Of a stretch of DNA of 64,000 bases, positions 54,560 to 64,000 are shown piece after piece; the stretch's first letter is position 1, and each line of letters begins with the position of its first letter. The translations under genes were made by a program, and so were the position numbers. Location of the stretch: contig JAQOOI010000017.1 in the NCBI GenBank assembly GCA_028554645.1, positions 1 through 64,000 of the forward strand, given 5' to 3'. The stretch comes from Omphalotus guepiniiformis (taxonomy: Eukaryota; Basidiomycota; Agaricomycetes; Agaricales; Omphalotaceae). The notes under the pieces were generated by a model, which was given only the letters and a program-made list of their open reading frames with translations, was not told the origin of the DNA and did not search any database.

Positions 54560-57500
54560 ATCTACTTACAGCACATCAAGTTCCGGTATAGATTGGGATA
54601 GACAAGCCTGAGTATTCAGGTTTTCACTTTGACTTTCGGTTCACCAGGAGTTCTAGGCAGGAATCGAGTCATTTCGAACTGTGTTCTAGTGTGCACGTAC
54701 CTGCCTCAGGCCGAATAGAAAGTCTCTGCAGATACTTACTTGACCGAAGTCCTGGGCGACATGATAGTGTGCCAGCACCGTCGTTCTCTAGAGTCTCCTC
54801 AGTACATAAATCTACTACATAATTTCATGAGGCACACACACTGAAACCCACTACTTACCTTGAAGGGTGAAGGCAACCCCTTGGCGACTTGGAGGCTGAA
54901 GATTGTGCTGCTCATATTACATACCTACAGCAGCACATTAACTCACACTCGCCGTCAAAGTTCTGCCTTACACACCATTACGGATTAGTACTAGTATTAA
55001 TACGAAGCAGTATTGCTGGGTCTCACTTACCTCGAGGATGATGACGTCCTCTCATGCGAAGCACAGTGCCACTGATTAGATGACGAGGAAATGTCTAACT
55101 AGTAAGCTCGAGGTTAGGTTGATGGCTCGAGGCGGCCGATGAGGCCCTCATGTGTCTCACTCTCAAGGGCTAGCCATCCTCGACCTCCCCAATCAGATGA
55201 ACCAGGAAGCGATACGAATCCCGGGACCAAACTTTGGACGAAGCCCGCGCTCGTGATCGTATACAAAGTTCGTTTGTGAAATCTTCAGCCGAAATTGAGC
55301 TCCGCACTACCGTAAGTAGCTGCATCCTCCCCTCGGGGGCTTTTTTGAGTCCTTGATCATGAATTCTTGAGTCCTTGGCCTTGAGACTCGCCATTTCTGG
55401 GAACAGCGCCTTCCTAGAGCCTGAGCTTGTACATGAACAACGACAGCGTTGTATGGACGAGTCTGTAGGCTTAGCTAGAGTATGAAGCTACTGAGAGATT
55501 GAGGGCGAAGACTTCAAAAATTGAATTGGATGAACTGGATGAACAATAATGGTTGAACAAGGTGGTACACGGACAAACGGATGGAAATGAAGCGCTGAGC
55601 ACCGGAGGGAAATTTGATGCGATCAAAGCTAAAATTAGCAGTGATTCATATAGATATCCCACGTATATATTCTGTCAAGCTTTCCTTTCCCTCCAACTCT
55701 CTAAGACTCCGACGAGTCGATGACACTATGTCACTATGCTATCGCTGATAACGAAGACAAAGCAATCTTGTACTCTATATCTTCTGACTCGTCTTCGGCC
55801 ATCCAAAGTACTGATTTCTGCCTTGGATTATGCTTCACAAGTTGATAAGGAAAGATAGACGTCTTGAACAGAGAAATGTCAGTACTCATAAGATACCGTA
55901 AACGCGAGCGGGTAGAAACTGTACTGCGACGGTACGTCCCATTGTTTTCGTCAAAAAACATACCCAAGTTCATTTCATCTTCATCAGTTCTTGCGCCTCT
56001 CGGATGGCGAGTCATCAATATGATGACGCTGAACGTATAAGCTCAATCTCGCTCTCTGTATATGCGCATATATCCTTCCCCATATACTCATTTCTTTGAC
56101 ACCGCAAACCGCAGAGCGCAAATCCATCGACATCTTCACAATCTCCTGGGTATCAGCAATCCCCGCGTCATTGGTCTCTTTCAAAGGCGTCACTGCTATC
56201 CTCTGCTATCCCAGACCAGACGATACTCCGCTTATATGCACTCCCAGAATACTGCCGGTGGACATCGTGTAGAATTGTATGTCACCAATCGCGTTAACCA
56301 ATGACGACTACCCATACTTGCCTGTGGAGCCCAAGGCTTTGTACGGCACCTCCGATCGCAGTGACAGCTCCTCAGGAGGGAGGCCTTGGGATCGTAAGTA
56401 GTTGACTCTATGCGCTATTATGCAACCGATGAAACCGATGCTTATACGTGCCACAGACTGCCACAGAGCATCCTGGATGCGACCGACCGATAACGCAAGA
56501 CGAGAAAATAGGAAAGACGGAAGAGAGCCAAGCAGGGAAGCCAATGATTAATGAAAGCTTGGGAGCCAAGACAAATATATATACTCATCCGAGCCTATGC
56601 GGCGGCAAACCCTCCCACCACCTCCTTATACCTCCTGATCGCGCTAGCTCAGTCTTGGACTTTGAGTTCCAGCTCGCAGTCCTCTCAAAATGGACGTCCC
56701 ACGAACGGGAAACAATACTACTATACACTGTAAATTCAGGCTCGAGATTTCCTTTTCCTACAACTAATGGCACCCACAAGCGCTTCTTAGAGTCGTCCTA
56801 GGATATATCTTCACCGGCTTCACCCCTCAAACGTTCGTTTGCATCCGGATCTGTATCTCCGGGTCCGCATTACGCGCGTACATACTTACCGTACCCTCCT
56901 ATCCCCGGTGTACTTGAAACTGCCCATTTCTGGCTGTGGAAGCGCCTGATTCAGCTTTTGCACATGAACGACCTCTGCACTCTTGATTGGATGGTTTACT
57001 GATTACATACTATACTTGGATCTACAATGAAAGAATACGGACGTAGAGGTGCCGGTAGTTGACCCTCGATGTCGAACGGGTAGGAAGGTTGCCATTGAGG
57101 GAAGAACTCGAGTCGGATGACCAAGGTTACCATCTTTGATGCGACCTAGGCTCTAGTGCGATGATCCTTATTCTCGTTGTTGTATCCGATGGGGGTCACT
57201 TGAATGCTCTCTATGAGCACCTCCGCCGTATCAAGTACAAACGCTTCCAACTGAAACTGATGATAGATTGATATTTTGGAGATTTAACAACGACCAACAA
57301 TCGTAACGGTACTGCGTGACGGACCATATGGAATACCGACAAGAGAATTGAATGAGCAACCTCGAAGCGAAGGGTTGTCCTCGGTGGATGATCAAATTTC
57401 ATCCACGACGGACTACTACGCCCGTCGATGCGATGAGCCGTGTTCTGCAGAGGTATCGGTAATCGTTGAAAGAGAGCGGAGGAATCGCAAGACAAGAAAC

Positions 57501-57600
57501 TGAATTTCCGCTTTTGAAATTGGAGATACATTCAGCCGGTGGAGGTACAAGCGGGGGTGGATCCTGCGTACGTGACCCTACGTGACCCAGATGGAAATGG
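54560..57600. other. intergenic with promoter duplicate, no gene confirmed
   Basis: Open frames at 55170-55394, 55734-56193 and 56308-56801 have no motif and no clear splicing. At about 55560-55710 lies a copy of the expansin-like gene's promoter (GATCAAAGCTAAAATTAG, a TATATA stretch, TTTCCCT..CCTCCA) with no matching gene after it. Confidence 0.5.
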
Positions 57601-57777
57601 AGCGCGCGGCGTTTCGAAGGAATTGATGGGATCAAAGCTAAAATTAGTCATTGATATATATACACCCGCCACACGTTTTTATTTTATCCCAAATCTTTTC
57701 CCTTCCCTCCATCTTGACATACCGTCTCTCATTGTCAACACACTCATTCTTTACACCCCCCCTCACTTTCATTAAAG
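57601..57777 (+). promoter_or_regulatory. promoter and 5'UTR of the expansin-like gene
   Basis: ATATATATAC at about 57653-57662 is a plausible TATA element, 116-125 bp before the ATG. It is followed by a pyrimidine-rich leader (CCCTTCCCTCCATC, CACCCCCCCTCAC), usual for highly expressed fungal genes. A copy of this block lies at 55560-55710. Confidence 0.5.
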
Positions 57778-58696
57778 ATGTTCAAACAGCTCACAACTCT
57801 TGCTCTTTCCCTCTCCCTTGTTCTCACCAGCACCAACGCCCGCGTCGTTCCTCGTCAAGACGCTCCAGACGGTTACGCTGAAGGATACCTCGAGCCCTAT
57901 GCAACTTACCACGCTCGATACCTCGCTCTAGGATGCGCATACAACCATGGCAACGATTATTTCAACACTTGTTGCCATCCTTTACTCGCTACTGAATCTC
58001 TCAGTTCGAGACCTTCCTACTGCTCCCCACCTACCTCTTCCTCGTCTTCGTCCGATGCAGCACCTACGTCTACCCCTGCAGCTGATACCCCCGTCGCGAA
58101 TGTCGCCGTGGCACCTACTACGACTAGCAGCAGCTCAAGCGCTGACGCTTCCCCAACACCTGATGCTAGTGTTTCTAGTGTTTCCGACCTCATAACCGGT
58201 GGTTTCGGTACATTCTTCTACCAAAATGGTGTTGCCGGAGCTTGTGGTACCGTGCGTCTTATTTCCCTCCTGCGTATTCTTATCTCCCCTCTAACTAACG
58301 ATGGTATCCAGGTCCACAGCGACTCTGACTACATCATTGCCATCGATACCGCATGGTACGGTAACACCGGTGAACAATCTCAATATTGTGGAAAGCAAAT
58401 TCAGATCACAAACACTGCTAACCAGAAGGTATGTTTTTGACTTTCTCTACTCTTCTCCCCGCTTTATGTAGTTTCACTTATTCACCTAAATACTCCCTTG
58501 CGTAGACCGTCGTAGCAACCGTCGCTGACGCCTGCCCTACATGTAACAACGGCAATTCTCTCGATTTGTCCCTTGCTGCTTTCCAGGCTTTGGCTGACCT
58601 TTCAGTTGGATTGCTCAACAGTGCGTTATAAACATCTTCTGTTACACACTCTTGTTTTACTAACCCTCAACTTTAGTTGACTGGAAGTTCGTCTAA
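57778..58696 (+). CDS. expansin-like secreted protein (double-psi beta-barrel), 241 aa
   Basis: Four exons: 57778-58251, 58312-58428, 58506-58620 and 58677-58696; phases agree and sum to 242 codons. It has a signal peptide (MFKQLTTLALSLSLVLTSTNA), then a Cys-containing N-terminal part (RYLALGCAYNHGNDYFNTCC), a Ser/Thr/Pro/Ala-rich linker (likely O-glycosylated) and a C-terminal RlpA/barwin-type domain: GTFFYQNGVAGACG, DYIIAIDTAWYG, YCGKQIQITN, TVVATVADACPTC, SLDLSLAAFQALADL. This is the single-domain expansin-like (DPBB) architecture common in basidiomycetes. The VADACPTC and DLS blocks hold the conserved Asp residues. A role at the cell wall or on plant polysaccharide is inferred; single-domain members lack the carbohydrate-binding module of true expansins. 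The gene is intact, with a 20-nt last exon. Confidence 0.92.
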
Positions 58697-59285
58697 GGAG
58701 AGGCTGTTGTCCTCGTTTGAATTCTCACTCGCCCTTGACTCTGTCCCGTCATGATTGGACCGACCACCCTGCTTATCCCCACCCACAACACACAACACGT
58801 ATTATCTACGTATACCTGCGCATCTTTTTTTTACTGGTCTCATTTCGTCAACTTCTCTGCTTTTCGCTTTTGCTTTCAACCTCATACGTTGTACTGTGCT
58901 GTGCTGTGCTGGATCAGTATGCTATCTATCTCCTTTACCTAAACGTTTACGCCCATAGTCGTAGTCGTACTCGTCGTCGACATATGTTTACACGTCGATT
59001 GTTTGTTGCAATTGTCGATTTTACGACGTGTCATTTTTTCTCCTTTGTCGGGTTGACCCTCACGTTATTGCATCGCCTAATTCTAAACGAGGAGCTTGAA
59101 GCTCCACTGATGATTCATCGCTTCAGATCGTCTGCATCCTCTGCGCGTTCAGTTACTGTCGAATGATTCTCATGGTCATGTCCACGAATGTAGTGAAAAA
59201 ATAACTTGAACCTGCGTTAACACATTGCCTGACACATTGCCTGACACATATCGAGCGTGAAAAAGCATAACTAATAAAAAATTAT
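58697..59285. other. 3' flank of the expansin-like gene, no gene seen
   Basis: An open frame at 58717-59166 is pyrimidine-rich and without motifs; I regard it as non-coding. A tandem CTGTGCTGTGCTGTGCTGG occurs at about 58895 and a CACATTGCCTGACACATTGCC doublet at about 59220. Confidence 0.5.
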
Positions 59286-59369
59286 TGGACACTGAGGGAG
59301 TCGAACCCTCGACCTCACGCAGTCACAGAACGTGCGAAGCGTGCGCGCTACCAACTGTGCCAAGTGCCC
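59286..59369 (-). tRNA. tRNA-Ala (CGC anticodon) with 11-nt intron
   Basis: Acceptor GGGCACT/AGTGTCC with the G3-T70 wobble that marks alanine tRNAs. D arm is GCAC...GCGC (one mismatch), anticodon stem CACGC/GCGTG, T arm GAGGG-TTCGACT-CCCTC, discriminator A. The loop has 18 nt; removing CGTTCTGTGAC after position 37 leaves TT-CGC-A-T, anticodon CGC reading GCG (Ala). Both identity signals agree. A run of T after the gene (AATTTTTTATT on minus) fits a pol III terminator. Confidence 0.9.
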
Positions 59370-61749
59370 ATCTATTTCATCGTTGCTCCGCCGGTGCCCC
59401 ATAGCTACAGACGACGTCTGGTTCATCTGACCGCGGCGATTGTAAGTACCCTCTGTATGAGCAAGGTGCGCATGCCATGCTGGCAAGGCCGTGAGGAGAG
59501 CTCGGAGGAAGGTCTGATCTTCACTGCCGACTCACTGTATGTACTTGGTAGGTACTTACACACCCGGGCCTATGATAAGGAAGGGATGCCCCTACACAGA
59601 TAAACAGCCTGTCGAGCGGAATGTTGATGAGGTGAAAGAGGGGCAGAGCTCCAGGAGCGCTCGTGTGTTGCTCGTGTGTTGCTCGTGTGTTCTTGCAGTA
59701 TACCGATTTGATAGAAGACGAACTTTGCCTACTGAACACATACCTGTAGATTACCTGTAACAAAAGAACAAAATAAAAAGAGACACATCGATCTTGTCTC
59801 GCCTTCTCGACGGAACGCGCCACGGCTTTAGGTAGTCGTGTAAGACGTAGTCGTAGTTCCTCACAAGAACGGGTTACTGTTTCAACCACTCAAGAACAGA
59901 AAAAAAAACCAAAAAAGGAAAAGAAAAAAGCTTGGACGACAATCTTGCAGCGACTAACCCAGGTTTCGAAACCTGCTTCTTCAAGCTCCTGCTACGAAGT
60001 TGAACGCGGTACCGATTTACCAGGTGGTCCTAGCAGGAAGGAAGAAGAATTGGATGGAAGAGCGAGAGAGATTGTGATTGCTTGCAACTGACACACGTGG
60101 CTTTGTCTATTCCGCTGGCACAGCCTCAACTTCTTCCTGTTTTTCTGCTACTGACGATGATGGGGCCTCTTGTTCCCTCCACTCTGCTTACTATGAGTCT
60201 CTTTACTCTGGGCTAAAATAGAGTACACCGATACCTGTGTATGCAGCTCACTTCAAGGGTGAAGCGCCGAACTCACAAACTGACATAGTGAAGGTCAGCT
60301 CGAATGAATACCGGAACGCCTCCCCTTACTCTAGCTGGAAGTACTGTAAAAGTCTCCCTCGGAGTCTAGCGACTTATAAATCGGAACGCTTGGATGTAGA
60401 CGCTTAGATTTTGGGTATGTTACACCTAGATCCTAGATAAACTCCTCAAACATCGCTGACCAACCACCTCTTGATGCAGACTAAGGACTGCCTCTACCTT
60501 CGGCGTCACTTGAAGCTTGAAAGACTGCATTATTTCAGTCAGAAGACACAGGAAAGGTCGTACTCTCAATGAGATGTCGTATGGGCTTTTGCAAGATCGT
60601 GACAAGGATGCATCGTACCAGTTTTCATTGAGTAAGCACTCAGCCTTACGTCTCCCTGAATTGAATACGCTAACATCCAACGTGCGATCCTATAGGGTAC
60701 TTCCGTCTGTGACCTTCAAGTTAGATCCTCACGATTCCTGGAAGTCTATGCTCTAACCATACAACATGTCATCTTTATTGTGGAGCTAGAGTCAGCGTCA
60801 CTCCTGGTGATAGAAATCTGAGTCCGACGATGACCACCACCGAGAGCGGAAAAGAATGACCGTCGTACGTTGGAATCCTATCAACGTAACTTCGGTTCGT
60901 GATTTCATTGACATTCATTCTGAGCGTTACTTAGATGTCTTCTGAAGATCTTGGACGCTAGCTTCACAACATGCACGACTGATGACACGTAACTTGGAGC
61001 TTCGGAACCTGCGCATGTACACACCCTCGCTCATGCTAGGGTGCATCGGACGCGATTGTAGTAGAGGGTTATTGGAAGTCGAAAAACGACAATCGGTCTG
61101 TCAGAGGTTTTTCGTCAGAGGACGGGTGAATTATACCTCCCATCCTCCCAGTAGTGCATTGTACCGACATTCTGCTATCACGCAAGCAACTCTCATCCTT
61201 ACATCTCTCTCGAATGCACCGACCAAACATGCGATAGGACATCCTATTATCATATATCCACTTCGACCCTCATCCTCACACATCCTGACATTCCATTCCA
61301 GTACCAGTGCTCTGACATGCGACATGACATCCTATGATCATCAGGCTAGAAATTCAACATCACTTCTACTGATAGAGTTCCGACGATGACCACCGTCAAA
61401 AGCGGAAACAAGGGACCATTGTATGTTACTGCCTTGACGTGTCTTCAGTTGTAAATTCATTCGCGTTTAGAGTGCGAGTTCTACACATGTCACAGATATA
61501 TCTCTCAAGAACCGAGTTTGCGCGCCTTTTAAGGTGGATGTCTTGATTAGAAAATGCCAAACTAGAAAGCAGACATATCAAAACCAGCGTCAACGTCTGA
61601 AGATCATTAGATCAAGGTACGTTCTAATGTTTCTCTGCTAAATCTGTACATTCAATCCGCCTGTCCAGAGACGTTATGTCTAGTACTACCTAGATATTAA
61701 AGAGCACTTAGAGTCTACAGTATCCCAAAACAAAAGGTGACTTATCAGT
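59370..61749. other. intergenic with short duplications, no gene seen
   Basis: No recognised exon. A 14-mer tandem GTGTGTTGCTCGTGTGTTGC lies at about 59664. Segments 60810-60930 and 61370-61480 share TCCGACGATGACCACC..C, AGCGGAAA, and ATTCATT..GCGTT-like text, a diverged direct duplication about 560 bp apart. Confidence 0.5.
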
Positions 61750-62544
61750 ATGAAGACTTTTAACGTTCTCAAGCTCAACTTCGCTCTCGTATGTGCTACA
61801 AATCCTTCCCTGCCCAGAAACTTTCTCTCTGACACCGCAGCACGTATCCACCTTCACAGCTCGGCATCTCTACCCTCTTCACCCGGGTAACAGCAAGCCC
61901 CGCATCCACCGACGTCGTCGTACCTTTCAGCGCTGTCGGTAACGTCGCTGCTGCCCAAGAAGCTGCAGGAAACGGCGACACCCGCCTCTACTCCCAAAAC
62001 TCCGCTGGCGATATCGTTCAAGTCTGCGTTAGCAACGCGTTCTCCAACGACGCTGCCCATACGTTCTGTGGTGCTGACAATAACGATGTAATTGTCCCAG
62101 CTAACGAGACTCTGTACGGTACGCCAATCGCGGTGGCAGTTCTACCTGATCCTGCTGGTTATGGAGACGTAAGTAGGAACTCATGCCCATCCGATGTCCT
62201 TTTTTTCTTTCCTTCCTTTTCCCTTCGTTGACAACTCGAAAACCTTGTATTGACGGGTCTGTTCTTCATAGATTCATCTGTACTTTGTCTCCCCGGACAA
62301 TGTTCTAAGTGAATATATCTACAAACCCGCTTTCAGTGGTTTCAGGGGTGGACCATCTTGTTCGGACTGTATCACTACTCAAGGATTCCGAGTGGTTGAT
62401 GGAAGCGAGGTTCTGTACGCCATGCCGAGCGCTACGACTGCTCGTCAGTTGAGGGTTGGGTTCATCAGCCAAGGCGCTCCGGGTACTATCACTGAAGCTG
62501 TGTTTGACGGAACTAGCTGGCAGATTGCTGGTCTTCCGAACTGA
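61750..62544 (+). CDS. small secreted lectin-like protein, paralog C
   Basis: Exons are 61750-61788, 61860-62168 and 62272-62544; 13, 103 and 91 codons, all phase 0. The product (206 aa) starts MKTFNVLKLNFAL|LGISTLFTRVTASPAST, a signal peptide split by the first intron as in paralogs A and B. It then has DTRLYSQNSAGDIVQVC, IHLYFVSPDNVLSEYIYKP, a CSDCI Cys pair, and LRVGFISQGAPGTITEAVFDG..WQIAGLPN. It is more diverged from A and B than they are from each other, and it is on the opposite strand, so the A/B duplication is the younger event. Function is as for A: possibly a fucose-lectin-like partial propeller, extracellular. It has an extra Cys (TFCGADN) not seen in the others. Confidence 0.87.
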
Positions 62545-62753
62545 TGCGTATTCAGACTCACCTATGTTTTTAATTTATTTATTCTGAAATATGATGTCTT
62601 CAAAGCTTGAACTGCTGGGTAGTACAACTAGCATATAAATTATGCAGTACCGATGTAAAGCCCGCGCATTTCTCAAGAAGATCGACTCGTGAACACGCCG
62701 TGTAATAAGTAACTTCTCCGTCCATCGATAACTTCGTAGCAACACCCCCTCAA

Positions 62754-64000
62754 TCAATAAGAACACCACCAGTCAGTGCTTCTCTTATCCATACCCATCA
62801 TCTTTCCCGTCCCAAACGTCTTTGGAAACTTCTCCTTCATCATCATCATCATCCTCTCCACATGCGAATGCTCCACATCCGCCAGGTCATCGTCCTTGAA
62901 ACTAACGGTAATCGTACGCGGCGGCGTATCGGTAGGGTCCATGTCTGACTCCGCCTCGAGCAGAACGTACAACGCTCTGTCCACACGAGTACGGAGGAGA
63001 TCATTCGGGTCGTCATCGTCTGCTTCTAGGGATATGTGGAGTGTACGAAGGTTGAGTTCACCTCGAGAAAGGTGGGTGAGAAAGTCAGATAGGATGCGGT
63101 AGTCGAGGGAGCGTAGGCTGAGGTGGTGGAGGTTTGGGAATGCCCACGCCGTTAGTTCTATTCAGCAGTGAGCTTCAGTGGTATATGATAGAATGAATAA
63201 CATACCAATAGACGAGGTATCAAGATCATCCAAAGTCAGATACGAAACAGGCCTCGTAATACCTTCGAACTCTCCTGACCGCAAAACTGCATCCAGCTCC
63301 GTCGCAGCTATACTTAGCCACTTCATCCGACTCAAATCCAAACACGGCGAAGGTAACACAACCTTCCGAATTACATTCGTCCCCTCCTTAAACACCTCCC
63401 TCAGGCAAAGCCTCTCAATCCTTGTTTACTTTACCCCTCTTTAAGAACGTTCGCTCCCATTGATCCAGTATACCCTCAATAACCATCGCTTCGTTGAACG
63501 AAGGATACCACGATACATCCGATAGACAAAGAGTCTTCAGCCTCGGGGCATTCGCAACAATCGACCCAATCAATCCCGTATGTACGTCGCGGAAGTTGTA
63601 CCCCTCCACAACGATATGCTCCAGCTCGTCGATCTGGCGGAGAACCTGCTCGAAGCGGGTGCTCATGGTATCCAACGTGTCCTTGGTGGACCGAGTAAGG
63701 ACTGACCATTGGAGCCGTAGGAAGCGGATTTGTTTGAAAGGTATAATCGTGGAGGGCAACGCGAGTATCAACATCTTTCTCACCCCCGGGCCTTCTACAT
63801 TTCCACTTGCAAGATACCGGCACTCCCAATGCTGTCTAAGTGCACCCTATGCACATATCGCTTTACCTCAGACCTCACAAATACAAGTTGAAATTGCATC
63901 TGCTGCTCATCAAACAAAGCGTTCAGGTGTCGCCCATCGACAGCGCGAAGCGTCATGCGTGTGGACAGATGTACGACACGAAAGAGATGTTTTCGGCATA
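62754..64000 (-). CDS. F-box/LRR-like protein, 3' part only (5' end off the window)
   Basis: The gene enters from the right edge. Exon blocks on minus: about 64000-63880 (CRKHLFRVVHLSTRMTLRAVDGRHLNALFD, typical of the segment just after the F-box in Agaricomycete proteins), then about 63840-63432 (IRFLRLQW, ELEHIVVEGYNF, NAPRLKTLCLSDVSW: leucine-rich-repeat-like). Next is EVFKEGTNVIRKVVLPSPCLDLSRMKWLSIAATELD to about 63206, then ELTAWAFPNLHHLSLRSLDYRILSDFL to the stop at 62754 (GMDKRSTDWWCSY). Introns are short (about 40-55 nt). The F-box itself would lie beyond 64000. The probable role is substrate recognition in an SCF ubiquitin ligase, by family analogy only. Confidence 0.7.

Noticed and set aside
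58717..59166. 149-residue ORF after the expansin-like gene
   Set aside because: Low-complexity, pyrimidine-rich 3' flank with no signal, domain or intron; most likely untranslated.

Overview
The window looks like nuclear DNA of a mushroom-forming basidiomycete (Agaricomycetes, probably Agaricales). Coding regions are cut by many GT-AG introns of about 45-70 nt. There is an 18-exon SNF2-type helicase gene, and several families known to be expanded in Agaricomycetes: SRPK-like kinase, FunK1 kinase fragment, HNH_2 nuclease, T5orf172/GIY-YIG protein and large proteins of unknown function. Both confident tRNAs carry an 11-nt intron after position 37. All family calls come from reading translated exons and remembered family motifs; no database search was possible.

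Layout. (1) 1-9.5 kb is repeat-dominated. It holds a 147-bp satellite with a 3-unit higher-order period (1.1-2.9 kb) and two arrays of a degenerate element carrying the near-palindrome CCGTCTACGACGG (3.4-5.8 and 7.8-9.5 kb). A small T5orf172/GIY-YIG gene lies between the arrays. (2) 9.7-17.8 kb holds three minus-strand genes of unknown function (914, 204 and 862 aa as modelled) and a roughly 1-kb tandem duplication containing a broken copy of the 204-aa gene. (3) A near-perfect inverted repeat with arms of about 395 bp sits at 18.14-18.96 kb. (4) The SNF2-like gene (19.4-24.7 kb, 1445 aa) has a tail built from symmetric phase-1 exons. (5) 24.9-32.5 kb is mostly repeats: a 107-111-bp tandem array, a duplicated block with tRNA-like sequences, a frameshifted gene of an Agaricomycete family, and a 112-bp TATTATAAT array. 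(6) 34.5-41 kb holds an SRPK-like kinase, a FunK1 fragment, a decayed P450 that lacks its heme-binding end, an HNH gene relic and an apparently intact HNH nuclease gene. (7) 43.8-48.5 kb is a Zn2Cys6 transcription factor gene with a 5-nt microexon. (8) 49-64 kb holds two tRNA genes, WD40 relics, three paralogous small secreted lectin-like proteins, an expansin-like (double-psi beta-barrel) secreted protein and the 3' part of an F-box/LRR-like gene.

No operon-like logic applies. The window alternates accessory gene families with satellite and duplication-rich DNA, plus a right-hand part rich in small secreted proteins. The most unusual signal is in the CCGTCTACGACGG arrays. Read on the minus strand, the conserved core coincides with the 3' end of predicted spliceosomal introns (GGTGAGT, about 40-50 nt, then CCGTCGTAG|A), and this repeats unit after unit. 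The arrays therefore look like an intron-bearing satellite or introner-like repeat.
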